Below the pieces are notes generated by a model. That model ran no database searches, had not been told where the DNA came from, and was given only the letters and a program-made list of their open reading frames with translations. The position numbers were made by a program, and so were the translations under genes. A stretch of 64,000 nucleotides of DNA from Myxococcales bacterium (GTDB lineage: Bacteria > Myxococcota_A > UBA9042 > UBA3505), in assembly GCA_002728755.1 (NCBI GenBank), contig PBVT01000085.1, positions 1 to 64,000 on the forward strand, in the 5' to 3' direction. Shown here in pieces: positions 55,590 through 62,815 of the stretch (the first letter of the stretch is position 1; each line of letters starts with the position of its first letter).

Positions 55590-55702
55590 TACGCCTCTCT
55601 CCCACAGTCAGGGCGCGTTTCTAGACCATATTTACCATAGGACTGTCAAGCCTCATCGTACAAAGGTCTAAGAATTACGGGGTCTGGACCTTGTTGGGGG
55701 CT

Positions 55703-56824
55703 CTATTCTTTATTCTGTAACTTCTCTTCACGAATGCGCAGTTGCGCTAGGTTTCCGTCCCGAATTGCCGTCCGAATTTCCGACATAAGCCGCTGAAAAT
55801 GTCGAAGGTTGTGGAATGTAAGGATTGTGTGTGCGAGGAGCTCTTTGGCTCGAATAAGGTGTGCGATATATGCCCGGCTGAAATGTTGGCAACAAAATCC
55901 ATCGCAGTTTTTGTCGAGGGGTTGGAGATCGGAGCGGAATTGGGAATTCCGTATATTCAGACGACCTTCGCCCGTATAGGCCGTGGACATTCGCGCGTTC
56001 CGTGTAGGGAGAACGCAATCCATCATATCCACCCCGCGCTCGACTGCTTCAATGATATCAATGGGTCGTCCTACACCCATTAGATAGCGAGGTTTTTCGA
56101 ATGGTAGTTTGTCGGACAGAACATCCAGAATACGTACGCGGTCGCTTTGCGATTCGCCGACAGACAGCCCCCCGATGGCATATCCAGGAAAATCCATCTC
56201 GATGAGTTCCTTCGCATGCTGTATGCGGAGATCTTCAAAGAGCCCACCCTGAATAATACCAAATAACGCTTGGCCTTTTGCGTTATGTGCCTGAATACAA
56301 CGGTCCGCCCAGGCAGTCGTTCGTTTCATTGACTTCTGGACGTCCGATTGACTGGCATCCGCCGGTGGACATTCGTCGAAGCACATGGCGATGTCACTAC
56401 CCAGACTCTGCTGGATCGCGATGGAGAGTTCTGGTGTCAGTCGATGTAGAGAGCCGTCGATATGGGATCGAAAATCCACACCGTCGTCGTCTACTTTTCG
56501 TAGGTTTGAAAGAGAGAAGACCTGAAAGCCCCCCGAATCTGTGAGAATTGGGCCCGGCCAGCCCATGAAGGAATGAAGGCCTCCGTGTTGGTCGATTATG
56601 TCGGTGCCAGGGCGGAGATAGAGGTGGTAGGTGTTACCAAGGCATATGGCCGATCCAGTGTTCCGGAGTTGTTCTGGGGTGAGCCCCTTCACGGTGCCCT
56701 GGGTGCCTACGGGCATGAACGCCGGTGTAGGGATGACGCCGTGTTGTGTCTTGAGGACACCCACACGAGCGTGATCGGCTCCTTCGGTTAAGACCTCGAA
56801 GGACACGGGTGTATTGGAAGTCAT
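55703..56824 (-). CDS. tgt: Queuine/preQ1 tRNA-guanine transglycosylase
   Basis: Exchanges G34 for preQ1 in GUN tRNAs. Catalytic DSGGFQVFS, FDECPPADA, IIQGGLFEDLR, GGLSVGE, and DCVLPTRNARM are intact. The zinc site is odd: where C-x-C-x2-C is expected before SRAY, the sequence is CDGFCC, so the second Cys is Gly and a new Cys is two residues on. ATG 56824 is used because it overlaps the queA stop (ATGA). Acts with QueA on queuosine. Confidence 0.95.
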   Translation of the reverse strand: MTSNTPVSFEVLTEGADHARVGVLKTQHGVIPTPAFMPVGTQGTVKGLTPEQLRNTGSAICLGNTYHLYLRPGTDIIDQHGGLHSFMGWPGPILTDSGGFQVFSLSNLRKVDDDGVDFRSHIDGSLHRLTPELSIAIQQSLGSDIAMCFDECPPADASQSDVQKSMKRTTAWADRCIQAHNAKGQALFGIIQGGLFEDLRIQHAKELIEMDFPGYAIGGLSVGESQSDRVRILDVLSDKLPFEKPRYLMGVGRPIDIIEAVERGVDMMDCVLPTRNARMSTAYTGEGRLNIRNSQFRSDLQPLDKNCDGFCCQHFSRAYIAHLIRAKELLAHTILTFHNLRHFQRLMSEIRTAIRDGNLAQLRIREEKLQNKE

Positions 56825-57912
56825 GGGTTGCAACCCTCGGGGGGAATGAACATGGAGTCGCCGTAAGAGTAGAATCGATAGCCATGCATCACAGCTTCGG
56901 CATAGGCGTCAAGCAGGCGCTGCCGTCCCAGAAAGGCGGATACGAGCAATAGTAGAGAAGAACGGGGCAAGTGGAAGTTCGTGATGAGACCGTCCACGAT
57001 ACGGAACGTATGTCCCGGTATGATCACCAGATCCTCATCTACCGTTCCTTCGGCGAGGAGTGTGCCGGGTGCTGCACGCAGTGCTGCTCCCTCCAGAGCT
57101 CGGACAGACGTTGTGCCGACGGCTATAATCGGCCGACCGGCCCTCTTTGCCTCGCGTATCTGGGCGGCAAAGTCCTCAGAGATCTTACAGGGCTCTGCCA
57201 GGACGCGGTGTTCTCGTATATCGTCCGTTCGAACGGGGAGAAACGTTCCGGGCCCCACATGGAGGGTAAGTCGGACGATATCCACTCCCTTATTGATGAG
57301 TCTACCCATAAGGTCGGGTGTAAAGTGAAGACCTGCCGTTGGGGCAGCCACTGCGCCGGGCTCGTCCGCGTATACTGTTTGGTATCGGGCGTTGTCTTCC
57401 GCGGTAGGACCGTCCGGTCGACGTATATAGGGGGGGAGAGGGATGGATGCCTGGTCCTGAAATATGGAGTCTATATTCGGTCGCGATAGAGACCGTAGAA
57501 CCACGCTTGTATCCGGTTCTCGTCGAACAAACTCCAACACATCCTCTCCGAGATGTAGTTTGATGCCCGGTCTTTTGAGGCGCCCACGTGCGAGGAACCT
57601 CCCTTCTGCGGGATCCGCTTTTGTCGGTTCGGGAATACGGAGAAGCTCGATCTGCCCGCCGCTTTCCTTCCGGGCGTAGGCCCTGGCCGGTACGACTCGC
57701 GTATCGTTGACTACCAGTACGGCGTTTGGGGGAATGCTGTCGGCGAGATCAGAGAAGGTGCCGTGGCGTATATCTCCGGTACGTGGGACTTGCAGCAATC
57801 GGGATGCATCTCGATGTTCCGACGGGCATTGTGCGATGAGCTCGTCAGGCAGATCGTAGTCGTAGGCGTCGAGTGTGTACTCGAAGGGCTGTTGTGTTTC
57901 GGGAGGTACCAT
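56821..57912 (-). CDS. queA: S-adenosylmethionine:tRNA ribosyltransferase-isomerase
   Basis: Adds epoxycyclopentanediol to preQ1-tRNA. Family features: DYDLPDELIAQCPSEHRDAS, LVVNDTRVVPARAYA, AAPTAGLHFTPDL, LHVGPGTFLPV, VGTTSVRALEGAA, ITNFHLPRSSLLLLVSAF. Length 363. Start touches the stop of the diguanylate cyclase gene, so the three are on one transcript with tgt. Confidence 0.97.
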   Translation of the reverse strand: MVPPETQQPFEYTLDAYDYDLPDELIAQCPSEHRDASRLLQVPRTGDIRHGTFSDLADSIPPNAVLVVNDTRVVPARAYARKESGGQIELLRIPEPTKADPAEGRFLARGRLKRPGIKLHLGEDVLEFVRREPDTSVVLRSLSRPNIDSIFQDQASIPLPPYIRRPDGPTAEDNARYQTVYADEPGAVAAPTAGLHFTPDLMGRLINKGVDIVRLTLHVGPGTFLPVRTDDIREHRVLAEPCKISEDFAAQIREAKRAGRPIIAVGTTSVRALEGAALRAAPGTLLAEGTVDEDLVIIPGHTFRIVDGLITNFHLPRSSLLLLVSAFLGRQRLLDAYAEAVMHGYRFYSYGDSMFIPPEGCNP

Positions 57913-58949
57913 CAGTTGTTTTCGGCCAATGATACCTGGTTTCCACCGGCCTTTTTGGCGGTGTACATGGCCCGGTCGGCACGGTTGAGTAGATTTTTCC
58001 CGTCTTCAATACCTTTCAATGAGGCATGTACGCCCGCACTTACCGACGTTCGGATGGTGTTGCCGTCACTTTCTACGGGAGTATTATTCACATCATTACA
58101 TATTCGATTGGCTACCTGGAGCGCCCCGTCGGAATCGGTGCTGGGCAGTAGAATCACAAATTCATCGCCGCCGTATCGAACCACCGTATCGACATCTCGA
58201 ACACATTCTCTACAGATGTCTGCAATACGGCGTAAGACGATATCCCCCGTATCGTGACCCCAGGTGTCATTTATCGACTTAAATTTATCCACGTCGATGA
58301 GGATGAGCGCTACATTATCCTCGTATCGAGTAGCTCGCTCCAGCTCGGCTGGGAGGCGTTTCGCTAGATATTGGCGATTATAACACTTCGTTAGATTGTC
58401 TGTGACAGCGAGCCGATAAAGGCGTGCGTTCTCTATATCTTTCACCACGGACGCTGCGACCAGGGAGAGTAGATCCCGGTCAGCGTCGTTGAATCGACTC
58501 TCTAATGACGCGGTTACTGTGATCACACCGATGATAGACTCGCGGGTCTGCAGGGGAACACAGATCATGCTCTGAATATCGGTCGTCTGATTCGGGAGAT
58601 CTTTGAACCGCTCGTCTGCATGGGCATCGCCCAGAACAACGGCCTCTCCCTCGTTAGCGACCCAGCCGGCGACCCCCTCTCCGGTGGAAAAGGATAGCTT
58701 CTTGGATTCTTCCGGCGGAAGACCATGGCTTGCACGGCATAATAAGGCCGAATGCGTTTCGTCGAACAGCATAACAGAGGCTGTGTCTGCCGCTACGAGC
58801 GAGCAAATCCTCTCTGCGATCTTCTCCAGAACACTTTCCAGCGTCGCGTTTTCATTCAACTGCTGCGTGATCTCAAACAAGACCGACAGCACGGTGCGTT
58901 CTCTGGGGTTACTGTCCGACAAAGTACGTCCTTGGAAATTCGAAGGCAT
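57912..58949 (-). CDS. GAF-GGDEF diguanylate cyclase
   Basis: GAF sensor domain (about 25-165: VLEKIAERICSLVAADTASV, EGVAGWVANEGEAVVLGDA, ICVPLQTRESIIGVI) followed by GGDEF (about 190-345: RQYLAKRLPAELERATRYED, RYGGDEFVILLP). GGDEF and the inhibitory I-site RDVD, five residues upstream, are both intact, so product-inhibited c-di-GMP synthesis is expected. GAF ligand unknown. Single-nt overlap with queA is unusual company; a PilZ receptor lies at 43 kb. Confidence 0.94.
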   Translation of the reverse strand: MPSNFQGRTLSDSNPRERTVLSVLFEITQQLNENATLESVLEKIAERICSLVAADTASVMLFDETHSALLCRASHGLPPEESKKLSFSTGEGVAGWVANEGEAVVLGDAHADERFKDLPNQTTDIQSMICVPLQTRESIIGVITVTASLESRFNDADRDLLSLVAASVVKDIENARLYRLAVTDNLTKCYNRQYLAKRLPAELERATRYEDNVALILIDVDKFKSINDTWGHDTGDIVLRRIADICRECVRDVDTVVRYGGDEFVILLPSTDSDGALQVANRICNDVNNTPVESDGNTIRTSVSAGVHASLKGIEDGKNLLNRADRAMYTAKKAGGNQVSLAENN

Positions 58950-59132
58950 CCATTACGAGTCGAGGCTCGGCCCATAGACCGGATTCATCGACTCGACGAT
59001 AGGGTTGAGGCCATACACGGGTCAAGCCATTTTCGTTGCATACCGACGGAATGTTTCTCCTTTGTAGATCGTTTCTTTCTGCGACCCGTCCAATAGCCTG
59101 TTCCCAATGAACCCAATCCGGTGGAGTCAGAA

Positions 59133-60536
59133 ATGAAACACTTTGTTGTTCGTCTAAAACTACAGTTGCTTCTATCAATGTTCTTTATCTTTGGTTGTGG
59201 TGCCCATTCGGTGGCGAATACAGCGACCGGCACGAGCGGGCCAAAGGCTACCCGTGCTCCAATGGCACAAAATAGTGTTCTTACCATGGAGGCTATCCCC
59301 CAATATGGTGTTGTACTGTCGGAATCGAACGGAGATTTGAACGTTCTACTCCGATTGAAGGGCGCGGAAAATAAAGCGACAAAACGACCTGGACTCGATC
59401 TTGCCATCGTGCTTGATCGCTCCGGAAGCATGTCCGGCGCCAAGATTGTTGCGGTGAAAACTGCGGCTTTGAAATTATTGGATGCATTGAATGAATCGGA
59501 CCGTGTCACGCTCATTAGTTATGCGACCAATGTGCAGTTGCATTCCCAGAGTGTGAAGTTGGATGCGGAAGGGAAAGCCTCCTTGAAGAAGCATATTCTG
59601 GCGATTCGATCCGGTGGAAGTACCGCTCTTGGTCCCGCTCTCTTCCAGGCCCTGGACCATCTAGAAGGTGGTGACCGGGGAACCAGTAACCTGGCGCACG
59701 TTATGTTGCTCTCCGATGGCCTTGCCAATGTGGGCCCGCAGGACCCCGTGGTTATTGGGCGTCGGACTTCTCTTGCCTTTAAGCGTGGGATCACCGTCTC
59801 TACTCTGGGAGTTGGTCTGGACTATAACGAAGACCTGATGACACGTGTCGCCGATCAGGGTGGTGGTCGCTACCATTTCATCGAGAATGAAGCGACGGTC
59901 GCCAAGGTTCTTCAGGACGAGCTTGCGAGTCTCTCTGGGACGGTTGCTGGCGGTACAGAGATCGTGCTTCGGCCCAAGAATGGCGTGAAAATTACCAAGG
60001 TCTACGGCTACCCCACCGAGGAGAAGGATGGCATTACCAGCATTAAAGTAGGTGCTATTGGCTCCGGCCAGACCCGTGAGATCGTTGTTAAACTAGCTAT
60101 CGCAACCAAGGCGAAAGGCCCGTTTAACGTGGGTACATTCGAACTCTCATTCCGTGATGTAGCGAAGGAGTCCAAGGCAAAAACCGTACGTCTACCGCTG
60201 TCTTTGCAGGTCTCCGCCGATGCCGCTTCCGTGAAATCCTCGGAAAAGGTCGAGGTAACCGTTCGGGTGGCTGAGGTCGAGAGCTCCGCCCGCCTTGAAC
60301 ATGCGGCTCGTGCCGTGGAGAAAGGAGATTATGTGGGTGCGAAACGGGTACTGAACGAGTCTCTTACGAACCTTCGAAAGCAGAACGCTGCGACCCCCAG
60401 TCCTGCCTTATTGCAGCAGATTGAGGATCTTGAAGAGGCCGAGGCTGGTATCGCGGATGCTCAACAAAGCGAAAAGGCCCGCAAGAAGTACGTAAAAGGA
60501 AACAAGGCTCGACAATACAAAAGCATGAAAAAGTAA
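59133..60536 (+). CDS. VWA-domain lipoprotein
   Basis: Lipoprotein signal (LQLLLSMFFIFGC) then a von Willebrand A domain (about 85-270) with the MIDAS start VLDRSGSMSG (DxSxS), SGGSTALGPAL (Thr) and VMLLSDGLANVG. A beta region follows, then a C-terminal helical, Lys-rich tail (LEHAARAVEKGDYVGAKRVL, KKYVKGNKARQYKSMKK). ATG 59133 has GGAG at 6 nt. Resembles bacterial Ca-activated YfbK-type proteins in design. Ends at a hairpin terminator. Ligand unknown. Confidence 0.88.
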   Translation: MKHFVVRLKLQLLLSMFFIFGCGAHSVANTATGTSGPKATRAPMAQNSVLTMEAIPQYGVVLSESNGDLNVLLRLKGAENKATKRPGLDLAIVLDRSGSMSGAKIVAVKTAALKLLDALNESDRVTLISYATNVQLHSQSVKLDAEGKASLKKHILAIRSGGSTALGPALFQALDHLEGGDRGTSNLAHVMLLSDGLANVGPQDPVVIGRRTSLAFKRGITVSTLGVGLDYNEDLMTRVADQGGGRYHFIENEATVAKVLQDELASLSGTVAGGTEIVLRPKNGVKITKVYGYPTEEKDGITSIKVGAIGSGQTREIVVKLAIATKAKGPFNVGTFELSFRDVAKESKAKTVRLPLSLQVSADAASVKSSEKVEVTVRVAEVESSARLEHAARAVEKGDYVGAKRVLNESLTNLRKQNAATPSPALLQQIEDLEEAEAGIADAQQSEKARKKYVKGNKARQYKSMKK

Positions 60537-60572
60537 CGTTTTCTTTCTGTTGCGGCGAAGCCATCGGTTGAC

Positions 60573-60625
60573 ACCGGGGGTGGGGCGGGGCAAGGTACCC
60601 TCCCATCCCCGGTCTGCCTTTTGGG
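60573..60625 (+). terminator. Rho-independent terminator-like hairpin after the VWA gene
   Basis: ACCGGGGGTGGG (60573-60584) pairs with CCCATCCCCGGT (60602-60613), 12 bp with one G-T pair, followed by CTGCCTTTT. Short T tract, so moderate strength. Sits between the VWA gene and lspA. Confidence 0.6.
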
Positions 60626-60655
60626 GCCGCAGAGATGTGTTTCGACTTCTCCTAT

Positions 60656-61828
60656 ATGATGCGATTGACACTCTCCAAATATCCGATCCGTCGTAATGTG
60701 ACGATTCTCGTGCTGCTTGCCGGTGCAATCGTATGGTTTGATCAGTGGACCAAGAGCTGGGCTGAGAACAATCTCGCGACACCGTATCATCTGCTTCCGG
60801 TGCGAACGACGGAGACTGTTCCTATCGAGAAGGCTCTTCAATCTTCGTTGGGGATGTCCAAGTCCGAAGCTCGTGGGATGGTTCGCTCGGTACCCAGTCA
60901 TGTTATCCGGGTCTCGGGTAAACCCTTCGTTAACGCGGATAGTCCACCCTCTGGTGTACTCGCTCCTGCGCGTCAGAATGGTCAGATCCTATACATCTTT
61001 TCTCGTGGCCCAAATGGTCCGGCTCGATATGTCTTTGTGCCGTCGGATAGTATTCATAGGACGATGCTCGACGCAGTGGTAGCCAAGCTGCCAGATTTGA
61101 ACAGAGCGAGAGCACGCGGTCTCTTCGAGCGGGGTCTTGTCTATCTTGGGACACCGTATGGTCTGGGAGTTGAGCATCTAAAACAGGCTCCAAGCCGCTC
61201 TGGTTTCTATCGATTGTCTGGGGCACCACCCGTGCACCCAAGAGGCTTTTCTTTGCCCAGAGATGATTTTGATACTCTTGGGGCGGCCCTGGCTCAGGAA
61301 CTTAAGAAAGACGCAAAGACGATCGAAGAGTGGGTTCGAACCGGGCGTTTAAAGGTATATTATACTCCGGTTGAAGAGATGGAAGAGGGGCAGAACCTCG
61401 AAGCCGGTGAGTTTGCGCTGATCAAGGTTCGGTCCATACCAGTGATCTCCGGGTTCATGCGTTTTAACTATGCAGAAAACCGTGGGGCCGCGTGGAGTTT
61501 CATGGCGGACGCAAGCCATGTCTTTCGCTTCTGGTTTTTCACTGTAATTACTCTGATCGCGATCGTGGTCTTAGTCGCTCTTATCTTGTTGCAGCCTCTT
61601 GATAAGAGGCTTACGACCTATGCCTACGCAAGTATCCTTGGCGGGGCTATTGGCAACCTTATTGATCGAATTCGTGTGAACTACGTCGTCGACTTTATTG
61701 ATATGTATATCGGCCAGAGTCATTGGCCCACGTATAATATAGCCGATGTCGGGATCTCCTGTGGTGTGGGGATGCTCATTCTGGATATGATCCTGGTATG
61801 GCGGGATGAGAGAGCCGAGGCCGCCTAG
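60656..61828 (+). CDS. lspA: Lipoprotein signal peptidase with large insert
   Basis: Signal peptidase II. TM1 with FDQWTKSWAE, then core motifs NYAENRGAAWSF, GGAIGNLIDR and YNIADVGISCG; both catalytic Asp residues are present. Normal LspA is about 160-170 residues; this one is about 390. The surplus (about 220 residues, nt about 60780-61436) lies between TM1 and the NYAENRGAA strand on the periplasmic side and holds mixed alpha/beta sequence (MSKSEARGMVRSVPSHVI, LAQELKKDAKTIEEWVRTG). Start at ATG 60656 or 60659. Immediately followed by two lgt genes. Confidence 0.93.
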   Translation: MMRLTLSKYPIRRNVTILVLLAGAIVWFDQWTKSWAENNLATPYHLLPVRTTETVPIEKALQSSLGMSKSEARGMVRSVPSHVIRVSGKPFVNADSPPSGVLAPARQNGQILYIFSRGPNGPARYVFVPSDSIHRTMLDAVVAKLPDLNRARARGLFERGLVYLGTPYGLGVEHLKQAPSRSGFYRLSGAPPVHPRGFSLPRDDFDTLGAALAQELKKDAKTIEEWVRTGRLKVYYTPVEEMEEGQNLEAGEFALIKVRSIPVISGFMRFNYAENRGAAWSFMADASHVFRFWFFTVITLIAIVVLVALILLQPLDKRLTTYAYASILGGAIGNLIDRIRVNYVVDFIDMYIGQSHWPTYNIADVGISCGVGMLILDMILVWRDERAEAA

Positions 61829-62797
61829 TTGCACCCCGTCTTTCAGATTGGGCCGGTTGAGTTTCCGGCGTATTTTACGGTGCTTACGGTTGCAGTTATG
61901 GCAGCCATCTTATTGGCCTGGCACAAAGCGGGTTCGTTGCAGATCAACCGCAATGATATGTTGGACCTGGCTTTCCTGATGGTCTTCATGGGTGTTGTGG
62001 GAAGCCGGATTCTTCATGTAATCGCCGATGGTTCCTTCTGGGATTATGTCCATTTATGTACGGATCCGACCCAGGTGGACCTACCGGGCGGTGGGAAACT
62101 TCCATCGGGCGCCGATTGTGTTTCGAATCAGGAATGCAGCATGTTGGGCCTGGGATCTATATGCGATGACGGTAGCTGCCATCCCGGACGAGATTGTTTC
62201 AGGGTGTTCAAGGTCTGGTATGGGGGGCTCGCCTTCCTGGGTGGAGTCGTATTCTGTATTCCTATTGGCATCTGGTTTGCTCTGCGACGCCGTATGGGGG
62301 TTTGGCGGGTTGCTGATATCGCGGGCTTTGGTGTGCCCCTTGGTCACGCTCTTGGCCGTCTTGGATGTTGGTTCGCCGGTTGTTGTTATGGGTCGACCTC
62401 TTCGTCGGGCCTGGCAGTATCCTATCCGGTTGGTATGCCTGCTGCGGTTGATCATCCCGGGGAATTTGGAATGAGCCAGGCCGTCCACCCGATGCCCCTC
62501 TGGGAGTCCATGTCTGGCTTTCTAATCTTTCTGATCAGCTATTATGTGGTTTTTCCACGCCGGCGTTTCCACGGGGAAAATTTCTGGTGGTTCTTGATCA
62601 TGTATGGCGTGGCTCGGTTTGTCCTGGAGTTTTTCCGGAGTGACGCTCGTGGGGCATGGCTGGGCGGACTCTTGACCACATCCCAGCTGATCGGTATTCC
62701 ACTCGTCTTGGTAGGCCTATTTATGATACGCCGTGGGCTTCAGCGCTATCCATTTACTAAGTTTCCTCAAACAGACCCTCCGGATGGCTGGGTCTGA
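61829..62797 (+). CDS. lgt: Prolipoprotein diacylglyceryl transferase paralog 1 with Cys-rich insert
   Basis: Transfers diacylglyceryl to the lipobox Cys. Core motifs: GVVGSRILHVIA, VWYGGLAFLGG (Leu in place of the E. coli FHGG His), GRLGCWFAGCCYG, VLEFFRSDARG. Between the second motif and VWYGG lies a periplasmic insert (about residues 75-123, nt 62050-62197) with six Cys, ADCVSNQECSMLGLGSICDD and GSCHPGRDC, resembling small disulfide-knot repeats. Starts with TTG one nt after the lspA stop; the second residue is His as in the next paralog. Confidence 0.92.
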   Translation: MHPVFQIGPVEFPAYFTVLTVAVMAAILLAWHKAGSLQINRNDMLDLAFLMVFMGVVGSRILHVIADGSFWDYVHLCTDPTQVDLPGGGKLPSGADCVSNQECSMLGLGSICDDGSCHPGRDCFRVFKVWYGGLAFLGGVVFCIPIGIWFALRRRMGVWRVADIAGFGVPLGHALGRLGCWFAGCCYGSTSSSGLAVSYPVGMPAAVDHPGEFGMSQAVHPMPLWESMSGFLIFLISYYVVFPRRRFHGENFWWFLIMYGVARFVLEFFRSDARGAWLGGLLTTSQLIGIPLVLVGLFMIRRGLQRYPFTKFPQTDPPDGWV

Positions 62798-62815
62798 TCA
62801 TTAGAAGCGTCCGTT

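Noticed and set aside
55590-55702. Possible oriC beside rpmH-rnpA-yidC
   Set aside because: The block often lies near oriC, but dnaA is absent, the gap is only 113 nt and I see no DnaA-box cluster or AT-rich unwinding stretch.
57913-58949. preQ1 riboswitch for queA-tgt
   Set aside because: queA starts inside the end of the cyclase gene; no leader region and no preQ1 aptamer-like sequence seen.
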